Positions 37,060 to 47,506 of a DNA stretch of 64,000 bases are shown one piece after another. Positions within the stretch are counted from its first letter, which is position 1. Each line of letters begins with the position of its first letter. The notes below the pieces were generated by a model that saw nothing but the letters and a program-made list of their open reading frames with translations, made no database searches and was not told the origin of the DNA. The DNA comes from Theristus sp. LFF4_11 (taxonomy: Eukaryota; Nematoda; Chromadorea; Monhysterida; Xyalidae), in the NCBI GenBank assembly GCA_030248135.1, contig JASANC010002244.1, positions 124,001 through 188,000 of the forward strand. The letters are read 5' to 3'. Position numbers and translations under genes: made by a program.

Positions 37060-40000
37060 TAGGCCGATTTCTCCTATGCCATTTCTACGGCCGATTCCCC
37101 AAAATCGTCACGATTCAGTACCTAGAATCGCTCACAAAAGAAAAACTGACCCAAAAGCCGTGATCGGCGTAATGAATTACCATGGAAAACACCGTTTTCT
37201 TGTTTTTCATTTCTGGACCGGTTTCGCTAAATTCCACGGCCGATTCACCATAAATCGTCACGATTCAGTATCTAGAGTTGCTCATACAAGAAAACTAACC
37301 CAAAATCCGTGATCAGCACATTGAATTACCCTGGAAAAACCGTTTTCTCGTTTTTCATTTCTGGACCGATTTCGCCAATTTCCACGGCCGATTCGCCCGA
37401 AATCGTCACGATTCAGTATCTAAAGTTGCTCACGTAAGAAAACTAACCCAAAATTCGTGATCAGCGGATTGAATTACCCTGGAAAACACCCTTTTCTTGT
37501 TTTTCGTTTCTGGACCAATTTCGCCAACTTCCACGGCCGATTCGCCCGAAATCGTCACGATTCAGCATCTAGAGTTGCTCACGTAAGAAAACTAACCCAA
37601 AATCCGTGATCAGCGCATTGAATTACCCTGGAAAACACCCTTTTCTTGTTTTTCGTTTCTGGACCGATTTCGCCAACTTCCACGCCCGATTCGCCCGAAA
37701 TCGTCACGATTCAGCGTCTAGAGTTGCTCACGTAAGAAAACTAACCCAAATTTTGTTATAAGCGCATTGAAATACCCTGGAAAACACCCTTTTCTTGTTT
37801 TTCGTTTCTGGACCGATTTCGCCAACTTCCACGGCCGATTCGCCCGAAATCGTCACGATTCAGCATCTAGAGTTGCTCACGTAAGAAAACTAACCCAAAA
37901 TCCGTGATCAGCGCATTGAATTACCCTGGAAAACACGCTTTTCTTGTTTTTCGTTTCTGGACCGATTTCGCCAACTTCCACGCCCGATTCGCCCGAAATC
38001 GTCACGATTCAGCGTCTAGAGTTGCTCACGTAAGAAAACTAACCCAAAATTCGTGATCAGCGCATTGAATTACCCTGGAAAACACCCTTTTCTTGTTTTT
38101 CGTTTCTGGACCGATTTCGCCAACTTCCACGGCCGATTCGCCCGAAATCGTCACGATTCAGCATCTAGAGTTGCTCACGTAAGAAAACTAACCCAAAATC
38201 CGTGATCAGCGCATTGAATTACCCTGGAAAAACCGTTTTCTCGTTTTTCATTTCTGGACCGATTTCGCCAATTTCCACGGCCGATTCGCCCGAAATCGTC
38301 ACGATTCAGTATCTAGAGTTGCTCACGTAAGAAAACTAACCCAAAATTCGTGATCAGCGGATTGAATTACCCTGGAAAACACCCTTTTCTTGTTTTTCGT
38401 TCCTGGACCAATTTCGCCAACTTCCACGGCCGATTCGCCCGAAATCGTCACGATTCAGCATCTAGAGTTGCTCACGTAAGAAAACTAACCCAAAATTCGT
38501 GATCAGCGCATTGAATTACCCTGGAAAACACCCTTTTCTTGTTTTTCGTTTCTGGACCGATTTCGCCAACTTCCACGGCCGATTCGCCCGAAATCGTCAC
38601 GATTCAGCATCTAGAGTTGCTCACGTAAGAAAACTAACCCAAAATCCGTGATCAGCGCATTGAATTACCCTGGAAAACACCCTTTTCTTGTTTTTCGTTT
38701 CTGGACCGATTTCGCCAACTTCCACGGCCGATTCGCCCGAAATCGTCACGATTCAGCATCTAGAGTTGCTCACGTAAGAAAACTAACCCAAAATCCGTGA
38801 TCAGCGCATTGAATTACCCTGGAAAACACCCTTTTCTTGTTTTTCGTTTCTGGACCGATTTCGCCAACTTCCACGCCCGATTCGCCCGAAATCGTCACGA
38901 TTCAGCGTCTAGAGTTGCTCACGTAAGAAAACTAACCCAAATTTTGTTATAAGCGCATTGAAATACCCTGGAAAACACCCTTTTCTTGTTTTTCGTTTCT
39001 GGACCGATTTCGCCAACTTCCACGGCCGATTCGCCCGAAATCGTCACGATTCAGCATCTAGAGTTGCTCACGTAAGAAAACTAACCCAAAATCCGTGATC
39101 AGCGCATTGAATTACCCTGGAAAACACGCTTTTCTTGTTTTTCGTTTCTGGACCGATTTCGCCAACTTCCACGCCCGATTCGCCCGAAATCGTCACGATT
39201 CAGCGTCTAGAGTTGCTCACGTAAGAAAACTAACCCAAAATTCGTGATCAGCGCATTGAATTACCCTGGAAAACACCCTTTTCTTGTTTTTCGTTTCTGG
39301 ACCGATTTCGCCAACTTCCACGGCCGATTCGCCCGAAATCGTCACGATTCAGCATCTAGAGTTGCTCACGTAAGAAAACTAACCCAAAATTCGTGATCAG
39401 CGCATTGAATTACCCTGGAAAACACCCTTTTCTTGTTTTTCGTTTCTGGACCGATTTCGCCAACTTCCACGGCCGATTCGCCCGAAATCGTCACGATTCA
39501 GCATCTAGAGTTGCTCACGTAAGAAAACTAACCCAAAATCCGTGATCAGCGCATTGAATTACCCTGGAAAACACGCTTTTCTTGTTTTTCGTTTCTGGAC
39601 CGATTTCGCCAACTTCCACGCCCGATTCGCCCGAAATCGTCACGATTCAGCGTCTAGAGTTGCTCACGTAAGAAAACTAACCCAAAATTCGTGATCAGCG
39701 CATTGAATTACCCTGGAAAACACCCTTTTCTTGTTTTTCGTTTCTGGACCGATTTCGCCAACTTCCACGGCCGATTCGCCCGAAATCGTCACGATTCAGC
39801 ATCTAGAGTTGCTCACGTAAGAAAACTAACCCAAAATTCGTGATCAGCGCATTGAATTACCCTGGAAAACACCCTTTTCTTGTTTTTCGTTTCTGGACCG
39901 ATTTCGCCAATTTCCACGGCCGATTCGCCCGAAATCGTCACGATTCAGCATCTAGAGTTGCTCGCGTAAGAAAACTAACCCAAAATTCGTGATCAGCGCA

Positions 40001-40290
40001 TTGAATTACCCTGGAAAACACCCTTTTCTTGTTTTTCGTTTCTGGACCGATTTCGCCAATTTCCACGGCCGATTCGCCCGAAATCGTCACGATTCAGCAT
40101 CTAGAGTTGCTCACGTAAGAAAACTAACCCAAAATTCGTGATCAGCGCATTGAATTACCCTGGAAAACACCCTTTTCTTGTTTTTCGTTTCTGGACCGAT
40201 TTCGCCAACTTCCACGGCCGATTCGCCCGAAATCGTCACGATTCAGCATCTAGAGTTGCTCACGTAAGAAAACTATCCCAAAATCCGTGA
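37060..40290 (-). repeat. 149-bp satellite array, right arm (about 22 units)
   Basis: Same unit as at 2490-4250, in the opposite orientation. Variant units repeat in a pattern: the TTTTGTTATAAGCGCATTGA variant occurs at 37743 and 38943, AGCGGATTGAATTACC at 37465 and 38357, and an ACACGCTTTTCTTG variant at about 37934, 39125 and 39572. This shows block duplications inside the array after the two arms separated. Confidence 0.95.
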
Positions 40291-40299
40291 TCAGCGTAT

Positions 40300-40890
40300 T
40301 GAATTCCTACGGACTAAACATTTCTGCTATTTTTCGTAGCTCAGACAAAATTTGTAAGACTGAAAAAATGATACCCAGTCAAAATGCTACGAATTTTCAA
40401 AAAATGCACAATTTTGACCCAAAAAATGCCCGGGCAAAAAATAAACTAAATTTTCAGAATCTACGGATGAATTTACCCGAGGAAAAATTCTTGTTCAACT
40501 GTGAAAGTGTCCCAGCTAAAAATTGAAAGGGCGAACACTTAAAACCAGGTGACAACCCTGCGAACTTTCAAAAAAGCCCAATTTTTACCCCAAAAAAGGG
40601 TCGGGGCAAAAAATTAACTCATTTTTCCAAATCTACGGATGAAATTACCCTAGGAAACATTTTTCTTCAACTGTGAAAGTGTCCCAGCTAAAAATTGAAA
40701 GGGCGAACACTTGAAACCCGGTGAAAACGCTGCGAACTTTTAAAAATGCCCAAATTTTTACCCAAAAAAGTGGTCGGGGCAAAAAATTAACCCATTTTTC
40801 CAAATCTACGGATGAAATTACCCCAGGAAACATTCTTGCTAGACTGTGAACGTGTCGCAGGTAAAAACTGAAAGCGCGAACACATGTTGA
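40300..40890 (-). repeat. ~175 bp repeat block of right arm
   Basis: Mirror of 1895-2480, with about 3.5 units containing AAAAATTGAAAGGGCGAACA and TCCAAATCTACGGATGAAAT. Confidence 0.8.
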
Positions 40891-41171
40891 TTACATACCG
40901 GAAAAAAAAAGAGATAGAAAAATAAGTAACACTGTTTTCAGAATAGGTTTTTCGTGTCTACAGCGTATGAAAAGTAGTCGGATAAAAATTTTTTCGCGGC
41001 TCCAAGCACAACTTTGGGTGTTCGTTTCGTGTGCACAGAACCAAGTTTGTGGCTTATACTATGCTCGCTGGAGGAAGCGAGCAAATTTGAAAAACGCGCG
41101 CGAGAGGATAACGGCTCATATAATGCGTGATGCGCTGTCCGCTCGCTGACGCTCGCTCGCGCATCCGCATG

Positions 41172-41780
41172 ATAAGGGAATTGTTGTTGTTGTTCATTGA
41201 CGGTTTCTTCGTCTCGGTCGTCGAGTCGTCGATTGAATGACGGCGTCTCCTTTCAGTGTTCCCCCACTCGTCGGCGCGGCGTTGCGTTTGCGTGGAGCTG
41301 GAGGAAAGATCGGATTGGTTTTTGTTTGTGGTTGAAATTTTGAGTTTTTTTCGTGGATTGGTGGCCTTTTGATGTTTTTTAAAGTGAAGTTGTGAATGAC
41401 GATAAAATGAAGTTACTCTGGTTTCGGTTTCATGACCATGTTCCTGGCCTGTTCGCTGTATTTAGTAAGGAATAACTTTGTTTTCACACGATTCAGATTC
41501 CGGGGAAAGCCCTCTGTTTTATATATCCGAAATCCGAATTCTGGTTACCCAGTGATTTATTGTCTTCTGGTCTCACACCGACTGCAAGATAAGACTTGAA
41601 TCATGTTGAGACGTCAATAACATGAACCTCAGTAGCCAAAACAACTTAAGCGCAAAAAAAGAAAAATAGAAGCTGAGTGAGACTACAATAATAGCATACA
41701 GAGGCCAGAGCGAATGACAAATGGCAGAAAACAAACAACAAAAACCAAAACCCACAAAACACCAGCCTCAACCAACCAAC
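41172..41780. other. Region between inverted-repeat arm and PPTC7 exon 3
   Basis: A GC-richer patch at 41190-41320 has short open frames on both strands (minus frame rich in Arg, Asp and Thr followed by Asn), but neither matches the expected middle of PPTC7 nor shows a consistent splice phase. The rest is AT-rich. No exon is called. Confidence 0.45.
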
Positions 41781-44303
41781 CGGATCAGTTTCATGTGCGC
41801 GTACGCATTCGCGAGCACCTGCGCCGGTTGGCTCGGCTGAAAGTCGCCGGACTCGACCAGCGCCGCGCAGCGTTTCATCAGCGATCGCGAGAACGCGGAC
41901 GGATCGATGCCGTAGACGCGCCAGCCGCCGACGCCATCAGCGACCCCTGCGACATTCGAGAAAACGGAACTTCGGTGCGGCATTGGCGCAAAAAATGGAA
42001 CTTTGGTGCGGCATTGGCGCAAAAAATGGAACTTCGGTGCGGCATTGGCGCAAAAAATGGAACTTCGGTGCGGCATTGGCGCAAAAAATGGAACTTCGGT
42101 GCGGCATTGGCGCAAAAAATGGAACTTCGGTGCGGCATTGGCGCAAAAAATGGAACTTCGGTGCGGCATTGGCGCAAAAAATGGAACTTCGGTGCGGCAT
42201 TGGCGCAAAAAAATAGAACTTCGGTGCGGCATTGGCGCAAAAATTAGAACTTCGGTGCGGCATTGGCGCAAAAAATGGAACTTCGGTGCGGCATTGGCGC
42301 AAAAAATAGAACTTCGGTGCGGCATTGGCGCAAAAAATGGAACTTCGGTGCGGCATTGGCGCAAAAAATGGAACTTCGGTGCGGCATTGGCGCAAAAAAT
42401 GGAACTTCGGTGCGGCATTGGCGCAAAAAATGGAACTTCGGTGCGGCATTGGCGCAAAAAATGGAACTTCGGTGCGGTTAGTTGCTAGTAGCGCTATATA
42501 AGGCTGTGATTCGTGTGATTGTTTGAGTGTTTTGTTTGTACGTTTTGTATTGTCCTAATGAATTGGCGAGCGACTGGAGGCGTCCAATTTCATCAACTGG
42601 TTTTGCTGTTCCGCGCGAAAACCAGAATGGTACAGAGAGGCGATTGGGTTTGCGAACGGCCAGCAAGAAAAATGCATCAACGCCGGTGTCGAGTGCGGTT
42701 TAAAAAAAATCTTTGAGTGAATTTTGCTTACAACAAAAATCGGAACGGGGCTAAAGTTCACGAGCTCACACGGACCGAAGAGTAATTTCAACCTCATGCG
42801 TGTAAGAGCAAAGAGAAAGGCAACATTCAACGACGCACTCTCCCTCCACAACTGCTTATTCGGCGGTTTCGACTAATCAGTCAACCGCCTGACCGACAGA
42901 CAAAGCAAAACTCTGGTTTCATTCACAACATCTTCACAGCAGCGCAAATCCACAGCTCGAAATTAACCAATGCAAATTGCTTTTCTAGACGCTTTGTGTT
43001 GCTTTTCTGGTTAAAAATTTTCCAGTTTAGTCTAGCGCCAGGAACATATAGAAAGGGTTTTTATTAGGATGAACGCTGATTAGGACGATCAGGATAATTA
43101 CGACAGGAATAAGAACAAACTGCACCTGATCACGGATCACCACAGCTTATATAGCTAATATAATGACATGTAATTACACAACACACGTTGTTCAAAACTA
43201 TATTGATTCAAAAATGCCACCGAAAACCAAACCAACCAACAGCGTCGGCGCGCGGATGTCGCGCGATGAAACAGGCGTCGTCGCCGTAATGCTCCCGGTC
43301 GCCGACAGTACTCGCCGTGAACAGCATGTCCTTCGCAAAGCCGCAGCAGACGGCCAGAAAGCGGCGTTGGCATTTCTCCGACGAGCATTCGCGCGATGCG
43401 CGATTTTCCGCCAGAGCAGAGTCTGATAAAGATTTTGATTTCGATCCGGCTGTGTCGCCAGCTGACGTCGTGCCGCCACGCTCGTCCAGATTGGCGTCAA
43501 CAGTGGCGCTTGACGTCGAAAAATGGCTGTTGGTGGTACTGTTGTTGGTGTTGTTTCGTCGGATTGCATTCTCGGATGCCGCATGTTGATGCCGCTGGCA
43601 GAACGGACCGCGGAATTGTTGTTGTTGTTTCGAGGTGCATGCGGTGCCTGTGCGAATGGTGGCGAATGATGTTCGTTTTTGCAGTCACAAATGTCAAATT
43701 GATTCTTTTTTCGTTGAAGTTGAAACTGCACGTCTTGAATTGCTTTTTTGATCAGAACTCGCCAAATTGCGGGTGTGCGGATGCAAACAAACGAAACACG
43801 CTCACGAAAGATTGATTAAATTGAACTGCACTGCATTGTTGAGAAGCAAAATAGAGATTTTCCGTTGATGCGAGCTTGAGAAAAAGCCTGTTTGCTTGAT
43901 TCAATTCAATTGGTTTCTTTTTCAACGGTGCAAGAGTGAAAAAACTAACTGAAAAACAAGTAAACATGAAATATCAGCGTGGCCTTGGTTACGATGTCAA
44001 CGAAAACCAACAGTTTCATGCGATTTTGAAAACGAAAGCAATTTATGAATGGTAAGATTTGTTCAATTTTAAATTTGTTCAACTTTGTCACAAATCGATT
44101 TTTCTGCATGATGAAACTTGTGTGTTTGATTGGTCAGAATTGGCCGAAAGTCTACAAATAAATTGATTTGATTTGAAATGAAAAAAAGCCTCACCAGCGA
44201 ACGATTCGTCGATCAACGGGACAGCGCGCGAGTGCAGCCCGGCGACAACGGCGCGCAACGCGAGTCCGCTTCGGCCGATCAGCGCACCGATGCCGGCGTT
44301 CAT
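41781..44303 (-). CDS. PPTC7: PPTC7-like mitochondrial PP2C phosphatase, first three exons (gene interrupted)
   Basis: Minus-strand exons 44303-44195, 43422-43237 and 41946-41781 join in consistent phases (1, 1) to give 153 residues. Residues 1-36 are basic and hydrophobic without acids until the end, fitting a mitochondrial targeting sequence. Exon 2 carries HYGDDACFIARHPRADAVG and exon 3 starts VADGVGGWRVYGIDPSAFSR, the PPTC7 hallmark with the metal-binding aspartates of the PP2C fold. PPTC7 dephosphorylates mitochondrial proteins and acts in coenzyme Q biosynthesis and mitophagy control in animals. After exon 3 (donor ATCCG|GTTGGT) the central ~150 residues are not found; the C-terminal exon is at 30035-30121. 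Either exons were lost to the insertion or the locus is misassembled. The exon 2 start was chosen from TCTTTATCAG|AC, which fits phase. Confidence 0.85.
41965..42476. repeat. 31-bp tandem array in PPTC7 intron 2 (about 16.5 copies)
   Basis: The unit reads GGAACTTCGGTGCGGCATTG then GCGCAAAAAAT, nearly perfect, with a few copies gaining or losing an A and single-base changes. It ends about 20 bp from the PPTC7 exon 3 acceptor. Because 31 is not a multiple of three and the unit has no stop codon, long ORFs appear in several frames on both strands (up to 229 codons). These are not genes. Confidence 0.95.
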
Positions 44304-46213
44304 TTTTTTCTATTTGTTTAGATTTCGTTTCGTTTTTTTTCTGTTTGTTTTCAAACCAAACCGTGATTGCGTGAATGTTCAGGTTAAGCGAAGCCGTTTG
44401 TGTGTGTTTGTGCGCTTTTCAGTCTTTCATGTCGCCGGTTCATCATGCCGCCGCACACAGAACTTTTTATTTTCGTTGGAACGGAACGGAAGGAACATTT
44501 ACATTTCTCCCGACTGCGACGCGCCGACGACGGCGGCGGCAACCATCGAAAAAACTGAACATTTAAATCAGAATGAATCAATATTATGGTCAAAAAAGCA
44601 AGAAAAAATCGTTCGTCCACTCTACAACATGAATATCCACGCCCAGCCCAACTCAAGTCCAGCTTCCAGCGACCAGCATGATGACCACAGACTGAGGTTC
44701 AAAAAAAGTAAAAATCATAAATTTTTTAAATGAAAAAAATTAAAAAAAAATTAAAAAAAAATTTCTGGTCGTCGACAGTTACAAAAATTAATGCATTCGA
44801 ACTTGTTTTAAGTTAATTCAAAGTTAATTAGTTCGAATATCTCACTGTTAGATCTAAATAAGCTGTTTCGGCCCTTAAAACTGGCAACAACTTTCATGTT
44901 CATCCAACGTCAATCTGGAGTGTTCAAAATTTCTTAAAACTTTTTTTTTAACTTTGGATTTCCGAACTACATGCTGTTCATACAGGTTTATCGGAGTTTC
45001 CTGCTTTTTCGCGAAATAAAATAGAATGGAATGAAATGGACAACGCCGCGCTTCTTCGAAACTACAAATTGAAAATAGCCAAGAGTTGACAAGCATTTGA
45101 AGCGTAAAAACAAGTCCACACAAAACTCTGGGCAAAAAGTTTCTGTTTCTGTGGAAAGTGTCTTGATTCTTGAACGCATTTTCAGATGAAAGTAAAATTT
45201 TGATGAAAGTAAAAGTAAATTCGTCTTTTAAGTGATTAATAATTGATTGAAGCATTCCCGATTTTTTAAAATATTTTTATCATCCATACTTTCACTTTAT
45301 TAAAAAGGCTTCGGTTAGGATTAGGATTGAGTTTAGAACTTATTAGAATTAACATTATGCTTACGATTAGCAACCTACAACGACTTCATTAGAATTTAGG
45401 ATTAGGCTTGGTATTAGGAACCTACACAACGACTTCGGAACCGAGACGACTTCATTGAAACCGAAAAACTAAACGCATGTAAGCGACGCTGTTGTTCTCA
45501 CAGTATTGGATGGATGAACAGCATCGATCGTGATATTAAAGAGGCATTCACGAAGCAGTATTTACAGACCGCGTAGCTATATTTTAACACAGCTATGCGT
45601 CACTAAATACTCCTTGATGAATGCGCCTTGAGATGACCAAGTTGGTGACAGACAGTTTATTTTCATGATAGCTCTTTTTTCGGCGAAATGTTATTGTGTG
45701 TGTACACTGAATGTCATGTCAATTTTTACTTTTTTTGGCGAGTTTTTCAACTAAAACCTCGGATGGTCGTCAAAATTTTAAAATAATGCGTTACGTGACA
45801 ATTCATCTGTTGAGTGTACTTATTGACCTTATTCAACTCTGTGTGTTGGTTTGAATCCTGTTTTGTGAATTCGGAAGAAATGTAGTTTGTGTGTGTGTGT
45901 GCGTACATAAGTAGAATGCAATCGACAATAATAATGGATATTCATAACTCTCTTTCCACCAGTTAACAACAACGAATGGTTTAAAAAAATGTGGGAAACG
46001 AATCAAAATTTAAAAAAAAACCTTGAGTTGATGACCTTCTTTTAAACTAGTAAAGTAACCGAGAATGAATCTATATTCTTGGTAAAGCAAAGCAATATCA
46101 TTATTGTCACTTTGCATCACTTCCTTTTCTTTGCTCAGCAAAAAGATTTCAAACGTATAAAATTCAAATTTCTACGCGTTATTTAAACAAAAAACAAACA
46201 AAATTATTTAAAC
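44304..46213. other. Divergent intergenic region between PPTC7 and the EB-module gene
   Basis: It separates the 5' ends of a minus- and a plus-strand gene, so it probably holds both promoters. A TATAAA-like CGTATAAAATTC lies near 46157, about 55 bp before the plus-strand ATG. It contains a family C palindrome (45542-45627) and AT-rich tracts (44700-44770). No gene is seen. Confidence 0.5.
45542..45627 (+). mobile_element. Family C palindromic MITE
   Basis: GGCATTCACGAAGCAGTATT and GACCGCGTAGCTATATTTTA face ACACAGCTATGCGTCACTAA and ATACTCCTTGATGAATGCGCC. Full-length, ~86 bp, a diverged hairpin. Confidence 0.8.
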
Positions 46214-47506
46214 ATGAAACAAACAAGCAACATGACTCGGTGGTGTACGAATTCGATGTTTTCGTTTGGTGTTGTCATTTTATTTCTTCAACTCACCACG
46301 ATCTCTGCCGACGAAATCGTCAAAGTTGAACTTAATAATGATAAACTCTCAGCGGAGGCCGATGCCACGCCGCCAGGTGAAATTATCAAAACTCAGCCAC
46401 CATCAGAGCCGTCGTCGTTTCGTCCGACGTTTCCGACCGCCGTTGCTACAATAAACGCCACCGTGACACCGCTCTCATCAATCATAGACTCTGGCACCAT
46501 GTTGACGTCATCATCGCCAGCGTCGTCGTCGTCGACAAACCAGCCACCACTAGAACAGTCACTCGAGTTTCACATCACTCGAAACGACGATCATCAGAAT
46601 CGACCGCTTGCTGATGTTAATGGCAACAGTAATAAGCCGCCGTTGTTTCGATTTCCACAATCGAACGTGCAACAACGACCGCTGTTGTTCTTGCGCAACT
46701 ACGAACACGACGAGACGAACCGCCGAAACAATCTGACGTACTTTCCGCCGCCGTTGTACGCCGGGTACACGTCGCTCATGCACACCAGCGACAACAACAA
46801 CAACTTGAAACGACGCAGCAGCAGTAGCATGCGCGCGACGAGCCTTGTTCGTCTGAACGATCATCGACACGCCGCCAGCAGCGACGTTGATCCGAGTCGA
46901 AAAGGCAACGGCTTTCGTAAGTTGTATTCGTTTTGTTTTGAACAATAACAAGCAACGCGACCGATTCGAGAAGTCAGAACCAGAACAAGAGTTTAGGAGA
47001 CTCATCAGCGGAATAGGTGAGGTGGAAGTGACTAGAGTCTGTATCCGGCGGTAGCACAGAGCTGTCCTGAAATACACATAGTCACAAAGAAACACACTGG
47101 CACACTGCTCTCATTATCGATGCTTCACGACGTGTGTGACAGTTTGTGACGTTTTAATTACTGCGGTTTTTTGCGCAACCCAAGTACATGCAGAACGGCC
47201 GCATAATAAGGCACTCCTCGTGTTCTTAATCAAGGATCGCAAACTAGGATTTGTCTTTTCAAAAATACCAAAATATTTCTACATTGTAGTGCATAATGGA
47301 AAAAAAACAAACAGAATGGCACGAACAACTTAATCAATTAAAAACATTCAAATTTGATATTCAAAAAACATATCATGCATGCAGAATGCCGCCGCCCGGA
47401 AGACTGTCATCCGTACCAGCATTGTGCCCCAACAAACCGTTGTCACTGTGTGCCGAATTATATGCCGGACCCATCAAAACCAAATTATTGCATTCCGATT
47501 CGGTGA
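46214..47506 (+). CDS. Secreted protein with C-terminal EB-module-like cysteine cluster
   Basis: Exons 46214-46916 and 47385-47506 join across donor TTTC|GTAAGT and acceptor ATGCAG|AA to give 274 residues. Residues ~9-33 form a signal peptide with a hydrophobic core (FGVVILFLQL) and a likely cut near SADE. The body is low-complexity, rich in Ser/Pro/Asn, with NAT and NLT N-glycosylation sites and a basic patch (LKRRSSSS). The second exon encodes CRRPEDCHPYQHCAPTNRCH and then CVP...NYC, the spacing of an EB/EGF-like module found in ecdysozoan extracellular proteins. The stop TGA at 47504 overlaps a possible donor (ATTCG|GTGAAA), so a further exon cannot be excluded. Function is unknown; it is presumably secreted or matrix-associated. 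Confidence 0.65.

Larger units (their letters stand above)
35921..41171 (-). repeat. Right arm of the giant inverted repeat (partner 1608-5371)
   Basis: Reverse-complement copy of the left arm, 5.25 kb long. It has the same parts in mirrored order: family A element at the inner edge, 149-bp satellite, ~175 bp repeats, then the unique end finishing at CTCGCGCATCCGCATG (41171). The extra 1.5 kb compared with the left arm is all in the satellite. The arm lies inside what should be an intron of the minus-strand PPTC7 gene. Confidence 0.9.

Noticed and set aside
1608..41171. Giant viral-like transposon (Maverick type) with long terminal repeats
   Set aside because: No polymerase, integrase, protease or capsid-like ORFs lie between the arms; the content is cellular genes and satellites.
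41965..42476. CRISPR-like array of regularly spaced repeats
   Set aside because: The 31-bp units are directly adjacent with no unique spacers and lie in an intron of an animal gene; it is a minisatellite.
41768..42488. Long ORFs (up to 229 codons) on both strands over the 31-bp repeat
   Set aside because: They result from a stop-free repeat whose length is not a multiple of three; only the terminal part (minus, 41946-41781) is a real exon.
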